A DNA stretch of 64,000 nucleotides from Bacteroidota bacterium (GTDB lineage Bacteria; Bacteroidota; Bacteroidia; Bacteroidales; CAIXZF01): NCBI GenBank assembly GCA_022709385.1, contig JAKLIX010000003.1:62001-126000 (forward strand), written 5' to 3'. Position numbers and translations under genes: made by a program. The notes beneath the pieces are model-generated. The model was given only the letters and a program-made list of their open reading frames with translations. It had not been told where the DNA came from and made no database searches. Of this stretch, positions 20,645 through 33,208 are shown piece after piece; position 1 is the first letter of the stretch; each line of letters begins with the position of its first letter.

Positions 20645-21208
20645 ATGGTCTCAGAAGCCGAATTAATACAGGGTTGTCTTGAAGGCAAAAAAGAGATCCA
20701 GAAACAATTCTACCAGAGGTATGCACCTGCCATGCTCGGTGTGTGCTTCAGGTATTTTAACAGCCGGGAAGAAGCTGAGGATGCTTTACAGGAAGGATTT
20801 ATCAAAGTATTCGCAAACCTCAGGTCGTTCCGCAACGAAGGATCTCTCGAAGGATGGGTGCGCCGCATCATTATCAACACTTCCCTGAATATGATCCGGA
20901 ATCATCTGAAGTATAAGTTCCATACAGACATCGACGATGCGGTGAATGTGATCAGCGAGGATGAAGACATCGTGGGTGAAATCAACCGGGAAGAAATGCT
21001 CCGGCTCCTGCAGGAGTTGCCTCCCGGTTATAAACTGGTGTTCAACCTATACGAAATCGAGGGATACAGCCATAAAGAGATCGCCGATATGATGGGGATC
21101 TCGGTGAGTACCTCCAAAACGCAGCTGCTGAAGGCCAGGAAGTGGTTACAAAAAAGATTATATTTGTTGAACAGGGAAAAGCAACATTTGGATTTTAACA
21201 ATGGATAA
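20645..21208 (+). CDS. ECF-type RNA polymerase sigma factor (linked to putative anti-sigma)
   Basis: This 187-residue protein has sigma region 2 at about 20-90 (SREEAEDALQEGFIKVFANL, then LEGWVRRIIINTSLNMIR) and region 4 at about 120-172 (YSHKEIADMMGISVSTSKTQLLKARKWLQ). Its stop overlaps the ATG of the next gene by 8 bases, the arrangement usual for sigma / anti-sigma pairs. The next two genes both end in T9SS type B domains. From general knowledge, ECF factor SigP regulates T9SS genes in Porphyromonas gingivalis; whether this is its equivalent cannot be told from sequence alone. Confidence 0.93.
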   Translation: MVSEAELIQGCLEGKKEIQKQFYQRYAPAMLGVCFRYFNSREEAEDALQEGFIKVFANLRSFRNEGSLEGWVRRIIINTSLNMIRNHLKYKFHTDIDDAVNVISEDEDIVGEINREEMLRLLQELPPGYKLVFNLYEIEGYSHKEIADMMGISVSTSKTQLLKARKWLQKRLYLLNREKQHLDFNNG

Positions 21209-22295
21209 AGAACACAGCAAGATAGGGGAGCTCTATAAACGGGCTTTTGAAGGTTACCGGGAGCAACCTTCACCCGCTGTCTGGGAGAAGATCGCTCAGA
21301 ACCCGGCCCTCACACCGGTGAAGCCGCCCAAGAACCCGTTCAGGGGTAATCCGTGGATACAGGGGATCACGCTGACGGCGGTGGTGGGTGGCATATTTCT
21401 CATCGCCTACCTTTTCAGGCAGGATGATGTGAAGCCCCGCCCGGAAACACCCTCGGTTCAGCAGGAACAACCGGTCAATCCACAGACCGGCAATCTTTCA
21501 ACCAGTCCCGGACTTGTTGAGCCAGCTGCAGCCGGGCAGACCGGGCAGGTTTTGAAAAAGACCGGATCTGAAAGCCCTCAGGTTCAGAAAAATCCGTCAG
21601 CCGGGGAAGTGAATCCAGGCAACCAGATCCTTACCAATACCGGGAAGGCATTGAAACCGGTACTCAAACAGATTCATGACCTGCCTGTGGCCAGTACTGC
21701 TCCCAAAACCATGTTGCAGGCTGCAGTGAAAAACACAACGGCCGGAACAAACCAGCCTGCCGTCAATCCTTCGCCTGCCCAACCCTCTGTTTCCTTCCCG
21801 GAACCCAAAAACCAGGTAGATGTCATTGAAGACCAGGTTGTTTGCAAAGGTGAATCCCTTACCATCTGGGCAAGCGGAGGCACAACCTATTACTGGAATA
21901 CAGGCGAAGAAACCCCTTCCATTACCGTGCAACCCGCCCTGACAACTACCTATTATGTGACAGTCACCGACCATAGCGGTACACCCACCCAGGAAAGTAT
22001 CCTGGTTACCGTGGTCGATTGCGAGGAATTGCATATTCCCAATGCCTTTACCCCGAATAATGACAGTAAAAATGACAAATTCCTGGTCTATGGGAACCAG
22101 GTTACAGATTTCAACATGATCATCCTCAGCCGTACCGGTCAGATCATTTTTGAAACAAGGGATATTCAGCAAGGATGGGATGGCACCATCAAAGGTTCAC
22201 CCGCCGAGATGGGAGTGTATGTGTACCGTATTACCTATACCGACAGCAACGGAAAAGAACATACCCGGACCGGGCAGCTCACTTTACTTAAATAA
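21201..22295 (+). CDS. Membrane-spanning putative anti-sigma factor with C-terminal T9SS type B (CHU_C) domain
   Basis: The first 50 residues are soluble and helix-prone (GELYKRAFEGYREQPSPAVWEKI), followed by one membrane segment at about 52-72 (WIQGITLTAVVGGIFLIAYLF). There is no cleavable signal peptide. Residues 75-205 form a Pro/Thr/Gln-rich linker, 208-272 an Ig/SprB-like domain (VVCKGESLTIWASGG), and 278-364 a gliding-motility-associated C-terminal domain (IPNAFTPNNDSKND, then FETRDIQQGWDGT, then MGVYVYRITY). Overlap with the sigma gene suggests a cytoplasmic sigma-binding segment (inference). A type B domain on a membrane-anchored protein is unusual, since such domains normally sit on secreted substrates. 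Confidence 0.82.
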   Translation: MDKEHSKIGELYKRAFEGYREQPSPAVWEKIAQNPALTPVKPPKNPFRGNPWIQGITLTAVVGGIFLIAYLFRQDDVKPRPETPSVQQEQPVNPQTGNLSTSPGLVEPAAAGQTGQVLKKTGSESPQVQKNPSAGEVNPGNQILTNTGKALKPVLKQIHDLPVASTAPKTMLQAAVKNTTAGTNQPAVNPSPAQPSVSFPEPKNQVDVIEDQVVCKGESLTIWASGGTTYYWNTGEETPSITVQPALTTTYYVTVTDHSGTPTQESILVTVVDCEELHIPNAFTPNNDSKNDKFLVYGNQVTDFNMIILSRTGQIIFETRDIQQGWDGTIKGSPAEMGVYVYRITYTDSNGKEHTRTGQLTLLK

Positions 22296-22325
22296 ACATT
22301 TCAGGTAATTTAATCATATAATATA

Positions 22326-25300
22326 ATGAAAAGGATTTTCGCTTCCATTTTGTTTTTCCTGACCATCAGCAGCCAGCTTTCCGCTTCCCATTACATGGGC
22401 GGGGAAATCTACTGGGAATGCATGCCCAACGGGCAATACCGTTTTCATATGAGGGTTTACCAGGAATGTGCGGGTATTTTATACAGTACGGTGACCGAAA
22501 CACTGAACACAACTGTGCCGGGGTTGCCTTCCATTACGATGTATTTTATTGATTCCATCGACATCTCTCCCACTTGTTTCCCGGGACTGCCGCCTTTGTT
22601 CCAGCATATCAACTGCGAAACTACTTCCATCAGTAATACCGGAGGAGTGAGGGAATGGATATACCAGTCGAATCCGGTGTCACTCCCTGCCGGACCTCCT
22701 CCACCCACAGGTTGGGTATTTTCTTTTACGGGTTGTTGCAGGAACCCCTGTACCAATATCACCGGCACTACTAACATGAACTGGTATCTGAGAGCCATCA
22801 TGTATCCTTATGAAAACACACCGGTAAACACCTGCTGGGATAATTCACCCCGTTTCGTGGAAAGACCTTCCACGGTGATCTGTACCGGTTATCCCTTCAG
22901 CTACAATCCCAACGCCTATGACCCGGAACTGGATTCGCTTTCCTATGAATGGGACCAGCCCTGGACAGGAAACAACCAGCCAATCCCGGCCGCTTCCTAT
23001 GTCGGCGGATATACCTGGAATTCGCCGCTGCCCGGACCTACCCAAAACCCAAACAATATTCCGGCCTCTGTTAATCAGTATACGGGAGAAATCTCATTTA
23101 CCTCCTACACCCAGGGTGCTTTTGTTACGGTAAACAAAGTTTCGGCATACAGATGCGGCATCAAGATCGCAGAAATCTTCCGTGAAATGCAGGTGGTATT
23201 GCTGCCCTGTCCGGGCAATGATCCCCCAACGGTCATTATCCAGTATCCCAACGGTGATACCCTGAACAACTATGTAGATACGGTTTTTGCCGGGGCCCTG
23301 GTCAAATACAGCATGTGGGCCTATGACGGGCAGATGCTGAACGACACGTTTACTCCGCAGAACATTAAAGTTACGGGCAATGGTATCCAGCTTGGACTGA
23401 ATGGGATCAGCACCACGACAGGCTGCCTGAATCCTCCCTGCGCCATGCTTTTCTGGGGTGACACCATCAATCCGCTTCCGCTCCCTGCCATGGGGGTTTG
23501 GGCATTGAACACACAGTTCCGGTGGCAGACCGAATGTACGCACCTTGCCACAGAGCTGGCATGCGGCGGGGTCACCAACCAGTATAATTTCGTGATCCGG
23601 ACCGCAGACGATTATTGTCCTGCCCCGGCTATCCGGTGGACTACCATCACCATCATCGTGCGTAACGCTATCATGCTGCCACCTTCACCCCGATGTATCT
23701 CCGTCCAGCCTAACGGGCATGTCAAACTGGAATGGGTGCTGCCCGATACCTCCGAAATTCCGAATACCTGGAATGCTTATTTAATATTCAGATCAAAGAG
23801 TCCCACCGGACCATTCACCCTGATCGACAGCCTCAAGACAATCAACCAGTATACGTTCTATTCCACCAGCTGGACTGACCTTACGGCATACGGAAACGAC
23901 ACAATGTATTATTATTACATGCAAACCAGATCAGGTTGCTATGGTAATTACTATTCGGGGAATTCCGATACCCTGAATACCATCCGGCTGAATGTGGAGA
24001 ATGTCGGCAACGGGATTGCCAATACCCAGTGGAATGGCATCTCCGATCCGTTACCCCCGACTTCTACAGGATGGTACAATGTTTACCGGCTGACGGGCAA
24101 TAACTGGGTTACCCTGAACAGTACCCAGGGCTTCTCAAGCAATGATGCGGTTACCGGATGCGGATATATTAAATTCAGGGTCGGGCTGGCCGATTCGAGC
24201 GGTTGTGAATCCCTATCCAATATTGACAGTGCGCTCTTCCAGGCGGCGACCCCTCCCGATGCCCGCTGTGTTGCAGTCCAACCCAACGGAAGCGTCACCA
24301 TATCCTTTGTCCCTCCGCCCGACACCAACAGTTTTTATTTCAGCGGCTATCTTATCTATGCGGCATCCAATCCCCTCGGGCCATACAACCTGGTTGACAG
24401 TGTGAAATCCATGAACCAGTTCAGCAAGAATGTCACTGCCATTAATGCCAACGGAGCGTCACAATACTTATACATCATCAACCGTATTGACTGCGACGGC
24501 TTTTTCTTTTCCGACGCCAGCGATACCCTCAGGACGATGTACCTGTCACTGTCCTCCATCGATCAGGAACATGCCAACCTGTTCTGGAACGAGATCCATA
24601 CCCCGGCCCTCCCCACCACATCAGGACTGTACGATATTTACCGCAGTTATCCGGTGGGTAGCTGGAATCCACTCACCCAGACTGCCCTGCTGACAGCCAT
24701 CGACAGCCTGACAATCTGCGGAGATACAATTCCTTACCGGGTGGAAGTTGGCGACCAAAGTGGATGTGTTTCGGTATCGAATATCAATGGTGTCAAATAC
24801 TGGGATGATGATCCTCCTGCCATTCCGGTGATTGATACAGTATCCATTGATTCACTTACCGGATATACCCACATCAGTTGGTTTTACAATGATGCAGAAA
24901 CACAGGGATTTATCATTTTTTACGATAATAATGGCAGCTGGATGCTGCTGGATACTGTTTTCGGAAACAACAGCAACAGCTATATCGACAGAAGCTCTCC
25001 GGGGAATGCTTGTGATGCGCCGAAAACATACGTGATCCTTGCGTTTGACAGTTGCTGGAATCCCAGTGGCATGTCGCTCAATATGCCTCATAATACCCTT
25101 CACCTGGAAATTTCCGCCATCGATCCCTGTGCAGATAAAATTACCATGCACTGGAATCCCTATATCAACATGCATGATTTCCTGGGGGGATACAGGATCT
25201 ATGCCACTGAAAACGGAGGACCGCCTTTTCTGCTTGGTACCAACCTGCCGGCAGGTCCTGGTCTGCCTGCCGCCACCAGTTTTGTACACGAGAATTTCAC

Positions 25301-26255
25301 CAAGGATTCCTATTATTGCTATTACGTTCAGGCCTTTAACCAGGATGGGACAAAAACATCTTCATCCTGCTACGACTGCATTCTGGCTACGAAACCCAAA
25401 CAGCCGCAATTCCTTGTATTCCGCAATGTCAGTGTCGAAACCACCAATAAAGTCAAGGTGAAACTGTTTGTCGATACTTCTGCCTACGTCACCGAATACA
25501 GGATACTGAGAGCCACCGAAAAAGCGGGACCCTATGAACTGATTACCACGATTCCGGGATTTCCTGAACCCTATATCGAATATCTGGATGAAACTGCTCT
25601 CCCCGTGGATCAGGCCTATTACTACTTCGCCTCGGTGATCGACAGTTGCGGGGTGGAGGTGATGCATTCCGATACGGTGAGAAGCATTCACCTGATGGCC
25701 GTAGCCATGGAAGACTTCACCAATTATCTAAGCTGGAACGACTTTGAAGGATGGAGCTGGACCTATGTGAGGGGTTACAATCTCTTCAGGGGCATTGACG
25801 GCCTGGTGGACCCGATCCCGCTGGCAACGGTACCCTATGGGACCAATACTTTCGTTGATGAAGTTTCGCCCTATTTCGAAACCCAGGGCAAATTCAGGTA
25901 TTATGTCGAAGCCATCCCGGCACCAAGCATCTTTCCTTTTGTGGATACCAGCTATTCGAACAGGGCAAGCGATATCCAGGATTCAAAGATATATATTCCA
26001 AATGCCTTTTCCCCCAAGGGTTACAATCCCATTTTCAAACCTATCAGCATCTATGCCGACAAATCCCATTATATCTTCATGATTTACAACCGATGGGGTG
26101 AACTGCTGTTTGAGACCAACAATCCAAACGAGGGTTGGGACGGAACTTATGAAGATAAGTATGTTCCGGTCGGAGTATATATGTATTATGTTAAATTCCA
26201 TACATCAAGGGGTGAAACCTTTGAAAAACGCGGTACAGTGACGGTGGTTAAATAA
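22326..26255 (+). CDS. Large T9SS type B surface protein with fibronectin III-like repeats
   Basis: This 1309-residue protein has a signal peptide (1-20, ending QLSAS), then an N-terminal module (SHYMGGEIYWECMPNGQYRF) typical of gliding-motility-associated secreted proteins. The N-terminal module is Cys-rich (GCCRNPC). Residues about 440-1215 form a series of fibronectin III-like repeats with recurring patterns such as a xYLIFRSKSPTGPF / LIYAASNPLGPY motif. The last 85 residues (IPNAFSPKGYNPIFKP, FETNNPNEGWDGT, VPVGVYMYYVKF) form the CHU_C T9SS type B sorting domain. It is probably a secreted or surface-bound adhesin-like protein. It starts 30 bases after the putative anti-sigma gene and is likely in the same operon. 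Confidence 0.9.
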   Translation: MKRIFASILFFLTISSQLSASHYMGGEIYWECMPNGQYRFHMRVYQECAGILYSTVTETLNTTVPGLPSITMYFIDSIDISPTCFPGLPPLFQHINCETTSISNTGGVREWIYQSNPVSLPAGPPPPTGWVFSFTGCCRNPCTNITGTTNMNWYLRAIMYPYENTPVNTCWDNSPRFVERPSTVICTGYPFSYNPNAYDPELDSLSYEWDQPWTGNNQPIPAASYVGGYTWNSPLPGPTQNPNNIPASVNQYTGEISFTSYTQGAFVTVNKVSAYRCGIKIAEIFREMQVVLLPCPGNDPPTVIIQYPNGDTLNNYVDTVFAGALVKYSMWAYDGQMLNDTFTPQNIKVTGNGIQLGLNGISTTTGCLNPPCAMLFWGDTINPLPLPAMGVWALNTQFRWQTECTHLATELACGGVTNQYNFVIRTADDYCPAPAIRWTTITIIVRNAIMLPPSPRCISVQPNGHVKLEWVLPDTSEIPNTWNAYLIFRSKSPTGPFTLIDSLKTINQYTFYSTSWTDLTAYGNDTMYYYYMQTRSGCYGNYYSGNSDTLNTIRLNVENVGNGIANTQWNGISDPLPPTSTGWYNVYRLTGNNWVTLNSTQGFSSNDAVTGCGYIKFRVGLADSSGCESLSNIDSALFQAATPPDARCVAVQPNGSVTISFVPPPDTNSFYFSGYLIYAASNPLGPYNLVDSVKSMNQFSKNVTAINANGASQYLYIINRIDCDGFFFSDASDTLRTMYLSLSSIDQEHANLFWNEIHTPALPTTSGLYDIYRSYPVGSWNPLTQTALLTAIDSLTICGDTIPYRVEVGDQSGCVSVSNINGVKYWDDDPPAIPVIDTVSIDSLTGYTHISWFYNDAETQGFIIFYDNNGSWMLLDTVFGNNSNSYIDRSSPGNACDAPKTYVILAFDSCWNPSGMSLNMPHNTLHLEISAIDPCADKITMHWNPYINMHDFLGGYRIYATENGGPPFLLGTNLPAGPGLPAATSFVHENFTKDSYYCYYVQAFNQDGTKTSSSCYDCILATKPKQPQFLVFRNVSVETTNKVKVKLFVDTSAYVTEYRILRATEKAGPYELITTIPGFPEPYIEYLDETALPVDQAYYYFASVIDSCGVEVMHSDTVRSIHLMAVAMEDFTNYLSWNDFEGWSWTYVRGYNLFRGIDGLVDPIPLATVPYGTNTFVDEVSPYFETQGKFRYYVEAIPAPSIFPFVDTSYSNRASDIQDSKIYIPNAFSPKGYNPIFKPISIYADKSHYIFMIYNRWGELLFETNNPNEGWDGTYEDKYVPVGVYMYYVKFHTSRGETFEKRGTVTVVK

Positions 26256-26275
26256 ACCACGACTGTAAGTCCCCC

Positions 26276-26314
26276 GCCCCGGAATGAGCTGCCCCCTCTT
26301 CCGGGGCTTTTTTT
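26276..26314 (+). terminator. Rho-independent terminator after the T9SS surface protein
   Basis: Perfect arms GCCCCGGAA (26276-26284) and TTCCGGGGC (26299-26307) are followed by seven T residues. It closes the sigma / anti-sigma / surface-protein unit and isolates guaB. Confidence 0.9.
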
Positions 26315-26353
26315 AACGATCCGTCTCATCCAATATAACCCATCATTCAATAA

Positions 26354-27865
<1,512 letters not shown>

Positions 27866-27904
27866 AAATTGTTCTGTTGCATGTCAAATCAATGTCATAT
27901 TATT

Positions 27905-29908
27905 ATGAAAACGCTTTTTTTACGGACAACAGGCTTGCTCATGCTGTTGTTTTCCCTTGCGCTGCAAGCCCAGAACGGCGATGATCCGGTGCTGATGACC
28001 ATAGCAGGTTCACCCGTAACAAAATCAGAATTTCTTAATATCTACCAGAAAAACAATGTCAAAGGTGAGGTGATAGACAAGAAATCGCTGGATGAATATG
28101 TGGAATTGTTCATCAATTTTAAACTCAAGGTCAGGGAGGCGGAAGAGCTTGGAATGGATACCGTCGGCAGTTTTATTACCGAACTCGGCGGATACCGTAA
28201 ACAACTTGCCCAGAAATACATGGTGGACGAGGAGGTTACCGAAAAGCTGATTCTGGAAGCCTATGACCGGATGCAGAAGGATGTCAGGGCCAGTCATATT
28301 TTAATCAAATGCGACCAGGGGGCTTCACCCAAAGACAGCCTTGAGGCCTACAATAAAATCAAGGACTTCCGCGAGCGGATTCTAAAAGGTGAAAGCTTTG
28401 AAGCCATCGCAAGACAATATTCCGATGACCTCTCGGCCCGCGACCGGGAACCTGCTCCCAACAGGCCGATGATCAAGGGCAATGGCGGAGATCTGGGATA
28501 TTTTACCGCTTTTGATATGGTCTATCCCTTTGAAACAGCAGCCTTTAATACCCCAAAAGGACAGATCAGCCAGATCATCAGGACAGAATATGGCTATCAT
28601 ATCCTGAAGGTGACAGATGTGAAAAAAGCCATGGGAAAAGCACGGGCTGCCCATATCTTCATTTCGATGCAACAGGCTGCCAATGCAGAGGATTCCGCAG
28701 CCGCCCGGGAAAAGATCTTTGATATATATCAGAAACTCAAGGGAGGCGCTGATTGGGATTCACTGGCAAAAGTTTACTCCGATGACAAGGGAACAGCACC
28801 CAAAGGAGGGATCCTTCCCTGGTTCGGAGTGAACAGGATGGTTCCCGATTTCATCCTCAAGGTATCCGACATGAAACAAATCGGTGACGTCTCAGAACCT
28901 ATCACAACCCCTTTCGGCTGGCACATCATTAAGCTGCTTGAAAGGAAAGAACCCGGCAGCCTTGAAGATACCAGGGCTGACATCAAACAAAAAGTGACAC
29001 GTGATACCCGCTCACAACTCAGCAAAAAATCGGTCGTCGAAAAAATTAAAAAACAATACGGTTTTGTTGAATACCCCGCAGCCAGGCAGGCATTGCTGCC
29101 TCTGATGGATTCCACCCTCTTCCAGGGAAGCTGGGATCTGACCAAAACCCAGGGAATGAACAGCCCTGTGGCTGCTCTTGGAAACAAAGCATTTACCCAG
29201 GCCGAACTGGCTGCTTTCCTCTCCACTGAGGCCAAAAGCAAACCATCTGAAGATTTGGGCATCCTGCTTGCAAACACCTATGATAAATTTGTGGATGAAA
29301 GCTGCCTGAACTACAAAGACAGCAAACTGGAATCAGAATTCCCGGAATTCAGGAACCTGATGAAGGAATACCGGGACGGAATCCTCCTCTTCGACCTGAC
29401 CGATAAAAAGGTGTGGACCAAGGCAGTGAAGGATACAAGCGGGCTTGAGCAGTTCTACAACACCCATAAAAATGATTATCAGTGGGGCGAAAGACTGGAA
29501 GCGGTCATTATTAAGGGGAAAAACCAGGCTCAGGTTGAGAAAGCTTTCAAAATGGCGCAGAAACAACTGAGGAAAGGAAGCCTCGATACCCTTGCCATTA
29601 GCAGTAAACTGAACAAGGATCCCGGACAGGCGGTGAAATTCGAGCAGGCTAAGTATGCTAAAGGAGACCAGAAATGGATAGACAACACCCCCTGGATTTC
29701 AGGGGTTTATCCCGTGCTGCAGGATGAAGGACAGTGGTATTTCGTGAACGTGATGAGAAAACTGGATCCCGAGCCCAAATCCCTGAATGAAGCAAGGGGG
29801 CTGGTTACCGCCGACTATCAGGCTTTCCTTGAGAAGGAATGGATCGAAACGCTCAGAAACAAATATCCTGTTACAGTCAATAAAGAAGTGTTGTCAAGTA
29901 TCAGGTGA
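27905..29908 (+). CDS. Periplasmic peptidyl-prolyl isomerase with two parvulin domains
   Basis: The protein begins with a signal peptide (MKTLFLRTTGLLMLLFSLALQAQ) and has a SurA-like N-terminal chaperone region (about 25-120), then two parvulin (PpiC) domains at about 125-245 (VRASHILIKC, then EYGYHILKV) and 250-350 (ARAAHIFISM, then PFGWHIIKL). The C-terminal 300 residues are unassigned. It is likely to help outer-membrane or exported proteins fold. An upstream in-frame ATG (27869) precedes no signal peptide and is rejected. The stop overlaps the start of the next gene (TGATG), so the two are coupled. Confidence 0.92.
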   Translation: MKTLFLRTTGLLMLLFSLALQAQNGDDPVLMTIAGSPVTKSEFLNIYQKNNVKGEVIDKKSLDEYVELFINFKLKVREAEELGMDTVGSFITELGGYRKQLAQKYMVDEEVTEKLILEAYDRMQKDVRASHILIKCDQGASPKDSLEAYNKIKDFRERILKGESFEAIARQYSDDLSARDREPAPNRPMIKGNGGDLGYFTAFDMVYPFETAAFNTPKGQISQIIRTEYGYHILKVTDVKKAMGKARAAHIFISMQQAANAEDSAAAREKIFDIYQKLKGGADWDSLAKVYSDDKGTAPKGGILPWFGVNRMVPDFILKVSDMKQIGDVSEPITTPFGWHIIKLLERKEPGSLEDTRADIKQKVTRDTRSQLSKKSVVEKIKKQYGFVEYPAARQALLPLMDSTLFQGSWDLTKTQGMNSPVAALGNKAFTQAELAAFLSTEAKSKPSEDLGILLANTYDKFVDESCLNYKDSKLESEFPEFRNLMKEYRDGILLFDLTDKKVWTKAVKDTSGLEQFYNTHKNDYQWGERLEAVIIKGKNQAQVEKAFKMAQKQLRKGSLDTLAISSKLNKDPGQAVKFEQAKYAKGDQKWIDNTPWISGVYPVLQDEGQWYFVNVMRKLDPEPKSLNEARGLVTADYQAFLEKEWIETLRNKYPVTVNKEVLSSIR

Positions 29909-30759
29909 TGAGAATCCCTGGCATATTGTTGCTGTGTGCGACCCTGATTTATCTTGCCGGATGCAGCAAAAAGGACAATGGTCCCGGAGAACGTCCGCTC
30001 GCCAGGGTTTACGATCGTTACCTCTATGCAGGTGAACTTGCAGGGGTGGTGCCGGAAGGAACATCTTCGGCCGACAGTGCCGATATGATCACCAATTATA
30101 TCCAGCAATGGGTTAAACAGCAACTGATCGTTGTCCAGGCAGAGAACAACCTTCAGTCAGCAGAGAAGGATTTCAGCCTTGAACTGGAAAAATACCGCAA
30201 TTCCCTTGTGGTATATAAGTATGAAAGCCGCCTTGTAAGGGAAAAACTTGATACCGTGGTGAGTGAACAGGAGATTGAAACCTATTACAGGGATAATCCC
30301 GGAGATTTTGAACTCAGGGATAATATCGTCAGGGTGGTGTATATCAAACTCAGAAAATCTGATCCCAACCTGAACCGGGTCAGAAACCTTGTGCGCAGTA
30401 ACAGGGAAGACGATAAGGATGAACTCCTCAGACTCAGCGCCAGCATTGCCGTGAATTCCTTCCTCGATGACCAGGTATGGCTGATTTTTAACGACCTCCT
30501 GAAGGAAATACCGATCAATACATACAACCAGGAGGAATATTTGCGAAACCACCGTTTTGTTGAATTCTCTGATAAGGAGGTTGTGTACCTGGTGAATTTT
30601 ATCGATTTCAGGATTAAGGAAGGGCTCTCGCCGCTTAGCCTCGAAAGGGACAATATCAGAAACATCATCGTGAATAAGAGGAAACTCAGGCTGATCAGTG
30701 AAATGGAAAAGGAGGTCTATGACAAAGCCCTGGCAAACAAGGAATTTGAAATTTTCTGA
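29908..30759 (+). CDS. Lipoprotein with SurA-N-like region
   Basis: A type II signal peptide ends in the lipobox LAGC (residues 16-19), so the mature protein is lipid-anchored with Cys19 as first residue. The rest (about 265 residues) is helical and charged, resembling the non-catalytic chaperone half of SurA-like proteins (ITNYIQQWVKQQLIVVQAEN; EQEIETYYRDNPGDFELRD). No parvulin domain is seen. The ATG is used because it overlaps the upstream TGA by one base (TGATG). Its position between two parvulin proteins suggests a shared role in envelope protein folding. Confidence 0.82.
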   Translation: MRIPGILLLCATLIYLAGCSKKDNGPGERPLARVYDRYLYAGELAGVVPEGTSSADSADMITNYIQQWVKQQLIVVQAENNLQSAEKDFSLELEKYRNSLVVYKYESRLVREKLDTVVSEQEIETYYRDNPGDFELRDNIVRVVYIKLRKSDPNLNRVRNLVRSNREDDKDELLRLSASIAVNSFLDDQVWLIFNDLLKEIPINTYNQEEYLRNHRFVEFSDKEVVYLVNFIDFRIKEGLSPLSLERDNIRNIIVNKRKLRLISEMEKEVYDKALANKEFEIF

Positions 30760-30825
30760 AAGCCCGCAAGACAATTAAAACGATAAAATTCAGTTATTGG
30801 GATATTCATTTGCCTTTGTAAACAT

Positions 30826-32169
30826 ATGCCGAATTTCAAACTATTCGCTTTTCTTTTCATTCATTTGCTCTGGCTGCCTTCGGCTTTTTCACAGGGGAAA
30901 GTGATTGACCAGGTCGTGGCTGTGGTGGCTTCATGGTCTATCCTCGAATCCGACATCGAAAATCAGTACCTGCAATATAAACTTCAGGGGAATATCGCCG
31001 ATGTAAGCAATATCCGTTGCCGCATTCTCGAGAACCTGCTTTTCCAGAAACTGATGCTTAACCAGGCCGAGATCGACAGTGTTACCGTTACCGACGAACA
31101 GGTGGAAGAGGAACTGAACCGCAAATTGCGTTATTACATTGCCCAGTTTGGTTCTGAAGAAAAATTCGTGGAGTTTTATAAAAAAACCATTATTGAATTC
31201 AAGGAGGAATTCAGGGATGTGATCAGGGACCAGAAATTAATTGAGCAGGTGCAGTACGCCATTACCAGGGATGTGAAGGTAACCCCGTCCGAGGTGAAAC
31301 GGTTCTTCAATCAGATTCCCGGAGATAGTGTACCGATGATGAACAGTGAAGTGGAGATCGGCCAGATTATCAAAAATCCTCCGGTAAGCGTGGAAGAGAA
31401 AATCAGGGTGAAGGATAAACTCCAGGTACTGCGCGACCGTATCCTGAAAGGCGAGGATTTTACCACGCTTGCCGTTTTGTATTCTGAAGATCCTGGTTCG
31501 GCCGGCAAAGGAGGGGAACTGGGTTTTGTGGGACGCGGAGAACTCTATCCCGAATTCGAATCCATCGCCTTCAACCTGAAAAAGGATGAAGTCAGTGAAA
31601 TTCTTGAAACCAAAGCCGGCTTCCATATCATCCAACTGATCGAACGCAGGGGAGATTATATCAATGTCAGGCATATCCTGTTACAGCCAAAAGTTTCGGA
31701 TCAGGACCTTGTGAATGCCAGACTTATCCTTGAAAAGGCGGCCCGGCTGGTGAAATCCGATTCCATGAGCTTCGAAAAAGCTGCCCTGGATTTCAGTGAC
31801 GACCCTTCGAAAAACAATGGCGGATTAATGATCAATCCTGAAACCGGAACCACCAAATTTGAAATGGATGAGGTGGAACCTGCCATTTCTTTTGCCCTCG
31901 ATAAAATGAATGTGGGCGACATTTCACAGCCCCTCCTGATGAGAACCGCCGAAGGGAAACAAGCATACAGGCTGATCTATCTGAAATCCAGGACCGTTCC
32001 TCATTATGCTAATCTGAAGGACGACTACGACAGGATTCAGATCTGGGCGCTCGAAGATAAAAATATGAAGAAAATTGATCAGTGGATCAGTGAAAAAGTT
32101 GCGAAAACCTATATCAATATCATTGAAGATTACCTTCAATGTCCGTTTACGCACCAATGGATGAATTAA
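30826..32169 (+). CDS. surA: SurA-like periplasmic chaperone / peptidyl-prolyl isomerase
   Basis: This 447-residue protein has the SurA layout: a signal peptide (ending SAFSQG), an N-terminal chaperone domain (about 24-165; GKVIDQVVAVVASWSILESD), a first parvulin domain (about 170-275; KAGFHIIQLIERRGD) and a second (about 280-390; INVRHILLQPKVSD). It would escort outer-membrane proteins through the periplasm. It is the third folding factor in a row and is followed 24 bases later by a MoxR ATPase. The gene symbol follows family architecture; which of the paralogues is the true functional SurA is not settled. Confidence 0.9.
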   Translation: MPNFKLFAFLFIHLLWLPSAFSQGKVIDQVVAVVASWSILESDIENQYLQYKLQGNIADVSNIRCRILENLLFQKLMLNQAEIDSVTVTDEQVEEELNRKLRYYIAQFGSEEKFVEFYKKTIIEFKEEFRDVIRDQKLIEQVQYAITRDVKVTPSEVKRFFNQIPGDSVPMMNSEVEIGQIIKNPPVSVEEKIRVKDKLQVLRDRILKGEDFTTLAVLYSEDPGSAGKGGELGFVGRGELYPEFESIAFNLKKDEVSEILETKAGFHIIQLIERRGDYINVRHILLQPKVSDQDLVNARLILEKAARLVKSDSMSFEKAALDFSDDPSKNNGGLMINPETGTTKFEMDEVEPAISFALDKMNVGDISQPLLMRTAEGKQAYRLIYLKSRTVPHYANLKDDYDRIQIWALEDKNMKKIDQWISEKVAKTYINIIEDYLQCPFTHQWMN

Positions 32170-32193
32170 CCCAAGTTTAACAACAACACTCGT

Positions 32194-33159
<966 letters not shown>

Positions 33160-33208
33160 AACTGACCGGCAGGGGCGGATTCCCTGAAATTCTTAAAGTA
33201 TAGGCAAT

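Noticed and set aside
22326..26255. Frameshift or phase variation in the fibronectin-like repeat region
   Set aside because: The frame is open throughout, the repeats are diverged at the DNA level, and no simple-sequence tract was found.
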